In this document: one piece after another, positions 21,916 through 33,514 of the stretch
Numbering within the stretch: the stretch's first letter is position 1
Layout: each line of letters begins with the position of its first letter
Origin: Tetracentron sinense
Taxonomy: Eukaryota; Streptophyta; Magnoliopsida; Trochodendrales; Trochodendraceae
Direction of reading: 5' to 3'
NCBI GenBank assembly: GCA_015143295.1
Contig: CM026559.1
Coordinates: 22,272,826 to 22,336,825, forward strand
DNA length: 64,000 nt
The notes under the pieces: model-generated
Told to the model about the DNA's origin: nothing
Seen by the model: the letters and a program-made list of their open reading frames with translations, nothing else
Databases searched by the model: none
Position numbers and translations under genes: made by a program

Positions 21916-24420
21916 TGTGAGCACAGGATTTCACCTCACTAATTGTGATTTAGAGTTGCCACCTATTCATTCAGAATGGATAAGTCCCCGGGTTATGGAT
22001 AAGGTCTTAGTCTGTAGGAGAGATCTAGGTAAGAGGTTCAGTTAAATCCGGGGAAGGTGTTAGGCACCCTAGGACTTCTATTTTACAATGGTTCCCTACT
22101 TTTTAGGTTTAAGCCAATTTAAAATCAAGTTATTGTTCAAATGCCTAAGTGTTTAGAGTAATACTAACTCAAGAAAGAGAAAGCTAACTAGGGTCGAATC
22201 CGGATTGGGTTGCCTACGTACTCACAAGGGTGAGATCAGACCGATCGTAGTTTTGATACATGGGCCCCCCGTGCCAAGGCTAAGGGGTGTGTGTGTGTGC
22301 ACCGGAGTGGCTAAGGGTCTAGCCTGGAGGCTAGGGTTTGGTTGACCGGGTTGGTCAAGTGCAAGGTTTAGGCCCAGAAGGCCAAGGGTTAGTACGGTAG
22401 ACTAAGGATTAGTCCGGTAGACTAAAATTAGGTCCGATAGGCCAATGGATAAGTTTAGTAGACTTAAGATTTAGGCCCGGTTGGCCAAGGTTAGGTTTAA
22501 CCAAGTTTAGGGTAGCGAACCAAGGTTAAGAGTCAAACTAACCATGGTTAGGATTACTAATCACATTTGAAGGTAACAAGGTTGGGCCCCGTAGGCCAAG
22601 ATTGAGCCCAATTGGCTAAGAGATTAAGCCCGGTAGGCCAAAAAAGTGTTTAACCGAGGTTAGGGTTGCTAACCGGAGTTAAATGGGAAGTCAACCATGG
22701 TTAGGGCTGCTAACCATGGTAAAGAGGCCAAAGCAGAAACATTTTGGACACTTATGTAAATTTTGAGGGTTTTTGAAATTTTTAGATTTTTTCAAGAGTT
22801 AAGGGGTGCTTAACCATGGTTAAAAGTTAACCGGGGTTAGGTTAATCCTGATTAAAAGGTCTAGACAAGTTAGGGTGGGCCCAGATAGCATGGTAGTACG
22901 TAGAATGGCCTCCTACCTGGTCTGGGCCCTGTGCAAGGCTCAAGATTACAGAAAATCAATAATGACGGTAAATGAATTACTGTCATTATCAAACAGTTCT
23001 GGAACTGGTTTGCAGGCTTGAGGAAGGTCAAGGGTGACACTCCTGGGGTCATGGACCCATGGAGTTGATAGAGGAAAGTCTCATGAACATCCTAAGCCTT
23101 TGGTGGGCCCAAGGTGGGCCTGAAGTCACTGTAAATGGAATCAAATAATGGTGGTAGATAGTCTACTGCCATTATGGATAATCTCTGGTTTGAGGCATTT
23201 AACCATGGTTAGGCAAGGGTGAATGACCCTGGAAGGACCCGGGTGAAAAGAAGAAGGTTAGGGGGACCCAACCATGGCCCTGGAATGGACCAGGGCCCCA
23301 CCCAAATGGGTGTAATGGTACCGTAAACAGAAACTCTAGGAATGGCGGTACTGAGATTACCGCAATTCTTGGTAGTTTTCAAAAAATGATTTGTCCTCCT
23401 GAGGGTGCACTAGGGCCATTCCAGGGGATCCCTCATGGACTAAGGGTCCCCCGGAAACTTCAGGGGAGTTCCATGCACGCAGGGGTCATGTACCCGTATT
23501 CAAAACTTCAAGGGGTTCCTTCTTGCCTATAAGGAAGGCAAGGGGCCCCTATCCTTGGTTGTAAAATAGTAAGGGATAAAGAAAATAGGAAAGAGAGGAC
23601 CCCTGGAGTAGGGCTTGGGGCATTACCCGGTTTTTACAGAAGTAAAGAAGGGTGAGGGAGGTTCTACCCTCTGCTGCAAAACTCCACGGCTAGGGGTGGT
23701 GCACGGTGGTGAGTTGGTGCACAGTGGCAGAGCCTGGGAATGGCTTGGCTAGCTCTTAGAAGGTTTGAGATAACATCAGGATGGAAGACAAGAGTCTGAG
23801 GGGTTTGGGTTTAAGTTGGCTGAAATCCTACATAAGTTTTGATATTGGAGGTTTTCGAGTGGCTTCTAAGCTTGGAGGAGGGGGGTCTTATAGGATTGAG
23901 GGGACTTGGGGCATTCTGGAGATTAAGAGAATGGTCCTGGACACTGGGGAGGCGGAGCTGAAGAGGCTAGGGGGTGCCAGCTGCGCACTAAACCAGAAAA
24001 CCAACAATGGCGGTAGAGTTTCTGCCGTAATTCTCAGATTTTTGCTAAAACAAGCCACACCTTGTCCCTATTGGCCTACACACACTGTAGAAATTTCTAT
24101 TAATGGGAATGGCGGTAATGTTATTATCGCCATTCTAAAAATTTTAACATTACCGCCATTCTAAAAATTTTCAAAATTCTTGGTGTAGACCCCACTCCAA
24201 CGGGTCTTGAGGGTCTGTGGGCCTATGCTTGGGCCCATAGAGGGTTCTAGCCTAGGTTTTTGGGGGTTCTTGGGCCTTAGGGTTAGACTAGGGGTTAACT
24301 AGGGTTTGACTAGAGTTTACTAGAGGTTTTACTAGGGTTTACCTAGGGCCAGTGTTTGTGACTAACCATGGTTAAAGTGTTTAACCATGATTAAGGGAGT
24401 GTAAAAATTGGGTGCTTAAA
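21916..24420 (-). mobile_element. Second Tat/Ogre-like solo LTR (2505 bp, TSD AGAAG)
   Basis: Begins TGTGAGCACAGG and ends GGGTGCTTAAA, where the sister insertion ends GGGTGTCTACA, so the last bases have mutated. AGAAG flanks it at 21911-21915 and 24421-24425. It has the GGTGTTAGGCACC hairpin (about 22039-22061), many AACCATGGTTA-type palindromes (22480-22880, 23195-23275, 24360-24400), and GGCGGTAAT/ATTACCGCC inverted repeats (22960, 23130, 23340, 24005, 24108-24134). A 127-codon plus-strand frame (23781-24164) overlaps these repeats and lies antisense; it is not taken as a gene. Confidence 0.75.
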
Positions 24421-24966
24421 AGAAGGAGATGTTCATAAACATTGACAAGGCCAAACTTTGGGCTGGTAATTCTAAGATTGGTTACTTTATGCTCACAAGG
24501 ATCATGTCCAAGATCTTGCATAAACTCTAAGGATCACAAGTCTCGCAAGACTTCTAAGAATTCATAAGAAATGCATAAGTCTAAGATCGGTTACAAGGCT
24601 CATAAGTGCTCACAAGCTCCATGAATCATATCTAAGATCTTGCATAAGTCTTTAAGGATCATAAGGCTCACAAGGCTCATAAGCTCACAAGGAACTCATA
24701 AAAACTTATAAGCTTACAAGGAACTCACAAGAACTCATAAGCTCATAAGAACTAATAAGAACTCATAAGGCATACACAAGGTGTTTTTGTTTTCCACGAA
24801 AGATAAGATTTGACGAAAGGTTTTCTATGATGGGTTTTAAGCTAGAATTTTATGAATGGTATTCCTTTAAGTACTTGCATGTGATATTATTTTTTTATAG
24901 CATTGTTAGTTGGTAGTTTGTACTCGCTGAGTATTTCATGCTCAGTTGTACATTTTATGTCAACAG

Positions 24967-25091
24967 GTCAGTTCGATATTTGCCATCCCAGTCCGTGGGT
25001 TGAGGAGGACTATGGTGAGGAAGAGCCGACATAGGCTAAACCAGTAGAGGATAGGAACCTTGACAAGTGGCCTTATCCTGAATATTATTAA
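24967..25091 (+). pseudogene. Conserved LTR-encoded acidic peptide segment, copy C2
   Basis: AG acceptor at 24965-24966, 29 bases, then TGG at 24996 opening PWVEEDYGEEEPT. An in-frame TAG follows where copy C1 has AAG (Lys). After it the frame resumes PVEDRNLDKWPYPEYY and ends TAA at 25091, at the same codon distance as copy C1 (96 bases from TGG to stop). Confidence 0.45.
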
Positions 25092-25355
25092 GAGTGTATG
25101 AGAGAGAGATTATATTTGTATTTTGATGAATGGACATGTCCATTCTTGTTTTGGTTTATGTATTGTACAAACTTAGAATACAGTCATATGTATAAAAGAA
25201 AATTTTAAGTTTACGCTTCTGCACTATTTCATGTTTCTGCTATGTTATGCCTTGGATATTTATACAGGATGGTTTGGTATCGGATATAGCACATCAAGAG
25301 TCAAAGTATCCCTAACTCCGAGGGGTTATCTTGAGTCACAACATGTGGGCTTTTC

Positions 25356-27122
25356 ACATTATCGTGCTCCAAAATTCCATCTCAGTCAAATAGGACTTTG
25401 GACCCATAAGACTGCGTTCCATATCTATAACCATGCAATGAAGGCATACTAATTGTACAATTGAAAATTTTTTCATTAACATAATCCATAAAATAAGAAT
25501 AATCATCAAAAGCTGATGATATAATAATCAATCTAAACATAATAATCTGATCATCCATTGTGATCTTGTATACAAGATTTAAACCTAAGCAATATCTTTA
25601 ATTTTCTTATTACATTCCTTTCAACTGAAAAAAAAAATTATCTAAAGATTGATAATTAGAATAATAATCTGGATTTATCTCCTCTTTGACATAATCACCC
25701 TCCTGTTCCTCTTCGTACTCCTCTTCAATCCAAGGTCGTAGAGCACATATATCGAACCCTCCTAAAACTACTGACATAAAGGTACAGCTGAACAAATGAA
25801 GCTCAATGTATGTAAAGTATAAATAACAATATAACATATCTTGCAGTTTCATACATATCCATACTTTACATAATCAGAATGCGGAAACATAAGAGCAATG
25901 TCCATACCATCATTCCATGCAAGACTTAAGAGACATGTGCATATGCATGAAAAGTCATAGTTAGTTATCATGTCCATACCAGGGTTCAAGATCCATGTCA
26001 ATTTAGATTTCATACCAGATTTCCATACCAAGGTTCATGCCAATTTGCAGGCAATAAGGTCCGTACCAGATTTCAAGATCCTTACAAGTGTTAAGTTAGT
26101 TTTCATTTCCATGCATGATCATGTGAGACTTGTGTCCTTAACAACTTACCATGCCGTGAACAATGTGCTTGAGTGTCATAATCAAGTTTCATTAGGGTTA
26201 TCCCTTAGATTCCGATATCAATACATTGAATTCCACCAAAGTCACCCATATAACTAAAGATTACAATTTCAAGGCTTTGATATCATCCTCTAAATATTTA
26301 CCTTTTGAAATTCCACCATCATAATGCATAGTTAATCATAATTTCGCATATAATCATAATTTAGCATATAATCATCATATCATAATACTTATCAATCTCA
26401 TGGTTTATCGTATTTTAGAACATATAAACATGACTATCAATTTCCTAGTATAACACTCCAATAATTATCATTCTAAAATCCTCCTTCGATCATCATATAA
26501 TAATTCACCAAATTAGTATTAATTGAAAATCATAAAACACCAACATATCATCATATTCTTCCAATATCAATAACAAATCCTAGATCTCATCCATTTTCAT
26601 CATACAAGATCATACCATTCTCTTAGACAAAACATGAGAATCCATGCAAACATATCCAAATCTTATTCATAACATAACATCATTAAAAGTACAGTACATG
26701 GTACCTTCCATGATTGTTTCCCTACTATCTTTCGCTTTAGAATGACCTTAGAGTGATTTCTAAGCTTCTCATTCTCCTTCTTGCAAAACCTTCTTTGAAA
26801 ACCTAGGTTGAACTCTCTCTGGGATTTCCAAAAGTCTTAGAATGATTTTAAAACCTAAAACTCACAAGTTAAGGTCCTTATATGGGCCCTAGAGTCCCTT
26901 ACAAACCTTCCAATTTCGAAATCTTAACTCAATTAGGGATTTCTAGCCAAATCCACATGAGAGCGGTCGACCGGTCCTTGTGTTGTTCTCAGCCAAAAAT
27001 CCCCATACAAATTTTTGAGTTGCGTTGGTCGACCAATCTTGGGTGCGGTTGACCGGTGTGCTATGTTTTTATCTGTTTTGGCTATTTTCTTTGCTTTAAA
27101 CCTTAACCATTGATCTTGTAAC
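25356..27122 (-). repeat. Diverged gypsy LTR H, minus strand (borders approximate)
   Basis: Read on the minus strand from about 27122: palindromes TTGGTCGACCAA (27025-27036) and CGGTCGACCG (26964-26973), a TATA-like CATATAAGG (about 26876-26885), a donor-like AAG/GTACC near 26703, and an acceptor TTTTAG before 25761. After it the acidic frame follows with the same 29-base spacing as in families C and E. It is a third, more distant lineage of the same LTR architecture. No partner LTR or internal region is visible. Confidence 0.6.
25610..25761 (-). CDS. Conserved LTR-encoded acidic peptide segment, copy H
   Basis: On the minus strand the first base after TTTTAG is 25761; TGG stands 29 bases on (25732-25730), opening PWIEEEYEEEQEGDY. 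The frame runs on to 25610 past the point where other copies stop, with a looser match (NPDYYSNYQ). Coding status is uncertain. Confidence 0.35.
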
Positions 27123-27324
27123 ACTTTTAACCATAGTTAAACTTTAAATAACGTTACATAGACCTGTTTAGACATGGTTAATCATCATTTAACATTAAAC
27201 AAACAGACTTAAACACAATTTGATATCAAGTGTAATGTTTTGAACACGATACTCTAGATTTCATTTAATGTGCACAAGTTTCAAGGAAAATAAGTTTTGG
27301 GTCTCTATACACGTGCACTTATAA
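27123..27324. other. Unassigned AT-rich stretch
   Basis: AT-rich sequence with scattered AACCATGGTTA-like words. Nothing else recognised. Confidence 0.3.
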
Positions 27325-27512
27325 ACATTGTGATATCACAACCAATTGTGATTGAACTCAAGAGTTCAACCGCACATGTGGCTCTTGACTATTGGAGAAG
27401 AAGAAAAAAATGCAGAAAAATAAAAATTGAAAAAATTTCTACCAATAGTCAAGCAACACATATGCGATTGAACTCTCCTGAGATCAATTGCAATTGCTTG
27501 TGATCAGATCTC
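27325..27512. mobile_element. MITE-like inverted repeat
   Basis: Left arm ACAACCAATTGTGATTGAAC...CTTGACTATTGG and right arm CCAATAGTCAAG...GATCAATTGCAATTGCTTGTG are imperfect inverted copies of about 80 bp. Related ends occur at 43085-43470. No TSD assigned. Confidence 0.55.
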
Positions 27513-27642
27513 ATAAATATTAGTGACAATAAATGTTTTGAAAACCAGAAAATGAGACATACACTAGTAACCAGTCAAGGGGTAGGGCGGTCCAAATCAG
27601 TTGAGCCCTCGAGTTAGCTGGGTTGGCCAGTTATGTCAAATT

Positions 27643-27644
27643 AT

Positions 27645-27688
<44 letters not shown>
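27643..27688. repeat. (AT)n microsatellite
   Basis: An uninterrupted AT dinucleotide run of a little over 20 units. Confidence 0.95.
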
Positions 27689-27689
<1 letters not shown>

Positions 27690-28146
27690 CAAAATTAAAG
27701 AAAATAATATATAAATATATATTCTTTTAAACAGCACCAAGCAATTATAAATTCTCTTTACGTAGATTTTGAAATCACACAATGATCACGGGTTTGATTT
27801 GTCAAAATCCCGGATCTATTTTGAGCGAAGCATGCCCGTAAGAGTTCAATCATGAGATCGTGATCATTAAGCTACATTAGACTCAGTGTACCCTAGACAT
27901 GCACTAACATTTCATTATTTTGATGGCATAAGCATCCTTGATTGTACGGACCTAGAATCCTTGATGGGTCCTCCGGGATTCTGTAAATAGGATGAGGCCC
28001 CAACTCTCAATCCTTGACAAAAGCGTAAGAGAAAGAAAAACTCCCAATCAACTTAGAAGAGGAGAGAGTTGAAGACTCTCAAAGGAGGATCTCCAAATAC
28101 ATGCAAGCATGTCAAATAAATTTTTTAATTTAGATTATATTATTTT

Positions 28147-28353
28147 GAGAATAACTATCAACAGGAGCTCCGATTGAATAGTTAACCGGAGCAACTCAAA
28201 TTTTGCCTTAAGAAGGGGAATTTATGGAAATATTGTTCTGTTAAAAACTACCCTTCTTTTGTGTGTATAATTACAAAATTACCACTTCCCAAGACAAAAA
28301 TTTGGGTTGCTCCGGTTGGCTGTCTAACCGAGCTCCTGTTGATAGTTAATCTC
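28147..28353. mobile_element. Mutator-type MITE (207 bp, 9-bp TSD TATTATTTT)
   Basis: TATTATTTT occurs directly on both sides (28138-28146, 28354-28362). Terminal inverted repeats of about 75 bp begin GAGAATAACTATCAACAGGA on the left and GAGATTAACTATCAACAGGA on the complement of the right. A 9-bp TSD and long TIRs are characteristic of Mutator-like elements; no transposase, so non-autonomous. Confidence 0.88.
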
Positions 28354-28679
28354 TATTATTTTATGCTGTTTCCTACACATAAGTCAAAAGATCCGACTTT
28401 ATGGAAAGTTGTTGAATCGGCAACATGTGTTTTTTCATGTGCGCATGGATATTATTATTTTTCTTACTTCTGCTCCAATACCTTCATTTTTCTTACAATT
28501 TTTTTTTTTTTTTTATATTTAGTAATTATTAATTTTAATATACTATTTTCAATCTTATATTCCTTTTAAAAGTATATAGACCTACTTTGAGCTTACATTC
28601 GAGACTTTTATAGATTTTGAAAGGTTTAGATTTTGACTTTGCAAATAGTTGAAAGAAAATCGTAAACAGTTACATGGGT

Positions 28680-28872
28680 TATGCTACATCTAGGGCAGAG
28701 CCAGGATTCTCTTCTAGGGAAGCTAACAATGGGGGTTTGGGGCGTAGCCCCCGACTTTATTTTTTAGGCTAAGTTCATGGGCCAAAGCTTGGAAGTTTAG
28801 GGGGGTCAGAGTCGCCCGTTCCCCGGCTCCGCCCCTCTCCCAGGCTACACCCCAATTAACCATGTGGCTCTG
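28680..28872. repeat. Dispersed repeat with GGGGCGTAGCCCC
   Basis: Shares words such as CCCATGTGGCTC(C/T)GCCC and a GGCCAAG / GGCTAAGTTCAT stretch with 33230-33480. Family not recognised. The 103-codon minus-strand frame over it (28723-29034) has no known features. Confidence 0.4.
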
Positions 28873-30720
28873 CCCTTGGCCACGTCCAGCAATCCAAACT
28901 AAGTGTCCCAAGTTAGACATTTGACTCAGAGAATGTTCCAACCAAACAGGTGGAGGGTTTGGGTTTAAATAACTAGGTGCCAATACGTCGTGGTGCAAGT
29001 TGAGTAGGCTTGGCCCAACCCAACCAATGGGCATGCTTGGGCTGAACTTTTCAAATTTTGGGTTTCACTTGGGATTAAAAATCTTAAGACGACCTGATGA
29101 GGGGTTCGCTCAAGTCTTGCTCAACCATCTATACACATATTACATGATATTTTTCAGAAAAACTATCAAAAAGACGAATTGCCCGATTGTTTTAACTTTG
29201 TATTAAATTATTGTCTTGCTTCAACCTCCATCTATCTTTGTGGTCTTTAATTTCATTTCTTCTGCTTACCCCAAAAAAAATAATTTTGCTAATTATTATT
29301 TATTGATTTGGTTGAGAGAGAGAGAGATAATGTTCCTTTTTGATATAAAACTAAACAAGTTGAACCTGAACCAACCTGGCCCAACCCAATTGAGCCTATC
29401 AAAGTAAAGTTGGGTTGGGCCATGGAAAAACAATTCATACTCTTAGGGTTGGACTTATGTTTGCCCCTTACCCACCCAAAGGAAATAAATACAGAAGCCT
29501 TTTTATTTTTCAGTCGAATACGGTTAGGGCACTGCAGTTGTTAGTAGGTTAGAGAGTCATGCTGCCCAACTTAAAAGCGAGCTAAACATGATGAGGGCCT
29601 ATTAAACGCCACACTATCACTCATGGGAATAGAACCTGAACAACCCCCCCCCACACATGAGGAAATGAAATAGATAGAGCAGATTGAAGACACATTGATG
29701 GATTGTCCTTACTTAAAGCTGTGCTTGACAAAGCAACACGACCCAATGTTATGTTAGATCTTAAAAGCATTTGTCTATTATCATTATGTCCTTATATGAA
29801 TGCATTATGTTAGATTATTGTCTCCATATATCCATTTGACTGAACCTCAGAAGTCTCCCTCACCGGACCCAGGAACAACTGTTCTTGATACCCTTTTGCA
29901 CGTGATCCACATACACACATCTTCTTTTAATTTCTTCATCCAATAAGACACACTTCCATATCCCTTCCAGCCTAAGAATACCTGCAGTCAGAGATCACGG
30001 CGACTTGGCCGACCGCACGCTCCGCCGAACACCCAGCCAGTCGAGCACGTGTGACCTCATAAACATATGATTATATCTTATATTATTATCAAAACAAGCA
30101 TAAGAAAACAAAGAATTAAAGATAGTCTTAAAAGATACCCATCTATGTCCTTGATTTACGATATCTTGTTCACTTCCTAGAAGGCAAACCCTAATTCCTC
30201 TATAATTAAGAAACAGCTAAATAGTGATATTTGAATCTCACAGTCAAAGCAACATATCAAAAAGAAATAAAAAAAGGAGGAAGAAATAATATATATAGAG
30301 TGGGGGACAGGTGGTGTGGCCGACATTTCGCAAACAAAAGGGAAACATGGATAGAGACTAGGCTCAAACAAAGGAGGTCCCCACAAAGTTATAAAAGAAA
30401 CAAAAGAGAAAAGAGGGATCTTTTACAGTCTTACATTTGACTAATGGTTTATAATGGCATTTAAAACGTAGCCTTTGCAGGATATGGCATGTGGGAGGAG
30501 CTTGTTCTTTAGAGTAAATTTAGTACCAACTTGTATAATCTAAATTTTTTTCTGATTCTGGTGGTTGGGTAGGATGTATTGAAAATAGGGTAATCTAGAG
30601 TATGGATAAGAATTTCTGACCCGACCCGTCAACCCCGTCGGTCATGCAATATATGTTGTCAAACAAATTTTAAGTAAAAAGATTTTTATAGCATAAATAT
30701 AACTAATTTATATATGAATT
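28873..30720. other. Intergenic region without recognised gene
   Basis: Contains a CCAACCCAA / TTGGGTTGGG inverted word pair (about 29010-29025, 29379-29420) and low-complexity AT and GA stretches. No conserved protein, RNA gene or clear element border found. Confidence 0.4.
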
Positions 30721-30722
30721 TT

Positions 30723-30922
30723 ACTTCTGAGACTGTGTAGGGCCGAGACCATCCCAAGATCACAGTCAGCATGCGATTCAAAGGTGTTAATAAAACAACT
30801 CAGGATTCAAAAAAACCTTTTAATCCCGGGATTCAAAGGTGTTAAAAAAACAACTCAGGATTCGAAAAATCTTTTAATCCTATCTCTGTCCTGGTCTCGG
30901 CCCTAGACGGTCTCAGAAGCAA
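30723..30922. mobile_element. MITE-like inverted repeat with GGGCCGAGACC ends
   Basis: Left CTTCTGAGACTGTGTAGGGC and right (complement) CTTCTGAGACCGTCTAGGGC form arms of about 27 bp. The middle is an imperfect direct duplication of about 57 bp (GGATTCAAAGGTGTTAA...). The words GGTCTCGGCC at 37210-37225 and 37858-37868 point to relatives nearby. Confidence 0.6.
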
Positions 30923-31419
30923 AATCTTTTACATATTTCAACAAGTTTGTCTAGCTAGATTGTTGGGGTTGCTGGGTTCCTAACTAGGTCTTAATTTTAA
31001 AACCCGTATATCAGCGGGTCGGGTCTGCTCACCATGGTCTTGCAATCCCTGCCTAGAGGTCACATGACAACACACGTGGAACACATGCACTGATCCGAAC
31101 ACACATTCAGTGGGTCCCACTTAAGATCCCCTAGGCTGAACAAGAGATCAAAAGATATCAACCGTGCGATTAATTTATCTGTAAGTTTAATGATAGACGT
31201 AATTGCCTGAATTGTTTAAGCCACATTCACATTCACATTCATATTCACATTCACATCTAAGCCTAATGTGGGTTACTTTAACCCGATACTTTTGCATCCA
31301 AATAAAGCAAAACACTCATCACCCGTTTGCCTTTTAGCTTGATGCAAACTAGCGGGCTTCAGCCTTCAAATGAACCCACCTGTCGCTTGCTTTAGCGATT
31401 AGGTTTGTCATAGCACTTA

Positions 31420-31645
31420 AGGTTGAGTTTGTTTGGAGGAAAAATAAGTGCATGGAATTATTTTTGGAGAAAATATTACATGTTTTGTTTGGCGTGCTGA
31501 AAAATGAATTTTTTATTGCAAAATTTTCTCCAATACCATCATATGTTATGAGGGGAAAATTTTCTCCATAAAATAAAGAAAAATATTTTCAAGAATTTTT
31601 TTGTTTTCCGCAATTGTTCCTCCCAAGCAAACAGAGTCCAAGGGA
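31420..31645. mobile_element. MITE-like inverted repeat with GTTTG(G/C)TTGG ends
   Basis: Left GAGTTTGTTTGGAGGAA and right TTCCTCCCAAGCAAACAGAG are inverted; the interior is AT-rich with a GGAGAAAATTTTCTCC-like core. Confidence 0.5.
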
Positions 31646-31674
31646 AATACCCCTAACATTTTCGGCCAAGCCCT

Positions 31675-32087
31675 GAGAAGGGGACCGCAAGTTTCCCTTC
31701 CCAGCTGACCACAGTGTCCCTATATCCCTTTTAACCTATTTTTAATCATGGTTAAGCTTAATTGAATTATAATTAATATTATCTTCTATTTTATTGAAAA
31801 AATAAGGTTCATGGATGAACCCTAATGCTATGTTTGGTTGTTGAGAGAATATGTGAAAACATGAAAAAGAAAAGAAAATTTTGGATTTCTAATACAATTT
31901 TTAGTTGTGTTTTGTCCAATTTTCTTTTCTTTTCCATGTTTTCACTTATTTTCTCAACAACCAAACATAGGGTAAGGGTGAGTGAATCTTAACCATAACT
32001 AGTGTGTTAAAAAGGAGAGTGTGAACCAATGAGATTGTGCAATCAGCTTGTTCCTTACCTTTCCGAGTCCTTAAAAGGGGACCACAA
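31675..32087. repeat. Foldback repeat, GGACCGC/AGCTGACC family, copy 1 (holds a Tourist-like MITE)
   Basis: Left part GGGACCGCAAG...AGCTGACCACAGTGTCC and right part GAGATTGTGCAATCAGCTTG are loosely inverted, with ATCATGGTTAA and TTAACCATAA inside. Copies 2 and 3 are at 32088-32320 and 43800-44035. Confidence 0.5.
31826..31972. mobile_element. Tourist-like MITE (147 bp, TSD TAA)
   Basis: TAA flanks both ends (31823-31825, 31973-31975). Arms of about 57 bp (CTATGTTTGGTTGTTGAGAG / CTCAACAACCAAACATAG) are almost perfect. TSD TAA and a TIR with GTTTGG fit the PIF/Harbinger (Tourist) type. Confidence 0.78.
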
Positions 32088-32320
32088 AATCCCTTTCCTA
32101 ACTGACCGCGGTGTCCTCATGTCTGTCAACTCTTTTTTAATCATGGTTAAACTTAATTAAATTATTATTAATATTTTATTTAATTTTATTTCTTAAAACT
32201 AGGAATAGATAAGAATAGATGGATGAACCTAAGGGTGAACACAATTAGTGGGTATAGAAAAAAAGAGTTTGGATCAATGAGACCGCGCAGTCAGCTTGCA
32301 AGCTGATGCGGTCCCTTTCT
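32088..32320. repeat. Foldback repeat, GGACCGC/AGCTGACC family, copy 2
   Basis: Starts GGGGACCACAAAATCCC, ends GAGACCGCGCAGTCAGCTTG..GATGCGGTCCC; lies directly after copy 1 in the same orientation. Confidence 0.5.
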
Positions 32321-32389
32321 CCTTTTTGCCTTTTGGAGGAATATCAATTTTTATTATAGATGGTATTTTCTGTCTATTTTAGTACGGGC

Positions 32390-32653
32390 AATAGTCACCT
32401 CCTCGTGCCGAGGAGGGGATATTCCTCCTTCACTCTCACAAACCCTTTGAACTATGGTTAAAAAATTAACAACCTCCTGTGGTTAAATTTTTAAAAAATA
32501 TTTTTTCTAAAAACCAAGGGTAGATGTATGAACCTTAAGGGTGATTGAATCTTAACCATAGTTAATGGAAATAAAAAGGGGACATGTGGCCCCAAAACTA
32601 TGAGATGAGACGGTTAGTCACCTCCTCGGCCCGAGGAGGTGACTATTTTCCTT
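32390..32653. mobile_element. MITE-like element with palindromic CCTCCTCGG ends
   Basis: AATAGTCACCTCCTCGTGCC on the left and GGCCCGAGGAGGTGACTATT on the right are inverted, and each end is itself nearly palindromic (CCTCCTCG..CGAGGAGG). Confidence 0.65.
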
Positions 32654-32659
32654 TCAGTT

Positions 32660-32870
32660 AGGAGTAGATAGAGATACACCCTGGGAATACCCCAGAGGTA
32701 GGTGTATCCTGTCCTTAAGAAGGAGGTTCGGGGTTCCATTCCCGAGAGGGTGAGAGTGGGTCGCACTCTCCACCCGCCTTTAACTTGGAACAGATACTAA
32801 CATGCTAACCGGGGTTGTGGCCTGACCCTGTGTCTCAGACCTAAAAAAGAAAAAAAAGGAATAGATAGAG
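32660..32870 (+). mobile_element. SINE-like sequence with A-rich tail
   Basis: A GGTTCGGGGTTCCATTCCC segment near 32726 resembles a Pol III B box (GGTTC.A..C), and the copy ends with AAAAAAGAAAAAAAAGG near 32845-32861. The A box is not clear. Confidence 0.4.
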
Positions 32871-33229
32871 ATAAAAAATAGTAAACTAATAAGAGTCAAA
32901 AAATGGTCAAACAAAATAAGAGGAAATAAGAGGAAATGGTGGGGAGGGGTTTCGAATAAGCGCCGAAAGGTATAAGACGGACATCATCCATGCGAGGTAG
33001 CGACAAGAAAAGACCAGATTTGAAATGAATCTCAGAAAGAGACACCCCAAAAGTTCAAAAAACACATCACGATAGTGTTTGCTTCTGTCTTATATACTTA
33101 TAAACAGGAGGAACCGTATATTTTAGTTTGTACAATTGTCCCATTTTTTCCTTGTTTTCCTGCGATTTAATCTTCCAAAAATCAGAGAGGATGGAAGATA
33201 ATTAGCCGATAGATAGACGGGCGAAGCTA
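32871..33229. other. Unassigned intergenic stretch
   Basis: Nothing recognised. Confidence 0.3.
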
Positions 33230-33480
33230 GGATTTCTTGAGAGGCGGCTACCAATTTTGTTTTTTGGAGGGCCAAGTTCATTGTCCATCTCGCATCTGTT
33301 GGTGTCCATTTGTAACGAATATATTTTTTTTCTCTGAAGTTTAGAGGGACTAGAAACCTGTCCCCAGCTCTGCCTTTCTCCCTGATGTAGCTGCTAATTG
33401 TAATATAAATTTTTTTTTCTAAATTTTAGGAGGGGGATTTAGCTCCCCTGACCCCATGTGGCTCCGCCCCTGCCCATAGA
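33230..33480. repeat. Dispersed repeat related to 28680-28872
   Basis: Shares the ends GGCGAAGCTAGGATT and CCCATGTGGCTCCGCCCCTG type words with the earlier copy. Family unknown. Confidence 0.4.
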
Positions 33481-33514
33481 GGGTGTGATTTGTGAAGAGA
33501 TGAGCTTTTAGTGG

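Larger units (their letters stand above)
4650..25343 (+). mobile_element. Ty3/gypsy element C, deleted and repeatedly invaded
   Basis: Two LTRs in direct orientation (4650-6787 and 18016-25343) flank a short PBS-gag remnant, copia element G and element A. All of gypsy pol is missing, as are the left part of the 3' LTR and the 5' half of G. This fits one deletion with a breakpoint near 18010-18018. The 3' LTR keeps its own segments at 18016-18625, 21500-21915 and 24426-25343, separated by two solo-LTR insertions. Confidence 0.75.
18016..25343 (+). repeat. 3' LTR of gypsy element C, split by two solo LTRs
   Basis: Host segments are 18016-18625, 21500-21915 and 24426-25343. The first has the decayed palindrome cluster (18040-18175), the TATA box TATAAAT (18253-18259) and a splice-donor-like AAAG/GTAAGAAC at 18471-18472. 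The last has CTCACAAG/CTCATAAG repeats (24490-24775), the hairpin (24920-24951), CAACAG acceptor (to 24966), the acidic frame and the end ...GAGTCACAACA. The first bases of the LTR are lost at the junction with element G. Confidence 0.8.

Noticed and set aside
23781-24164. 127-codon frame in the second Tat-like solo LTR
   Set aside because: It lies antisense to the LTR and over the GGCGGTAAT palindromes; composition is that of the repeat, with no domain.
28723-29034. 103-codon minus-strand frame, Pro/Gly-rich
   Set aside because: It covers a dispersed GC-rich repeat also found at 33230-33480 and shows no conserved motif.
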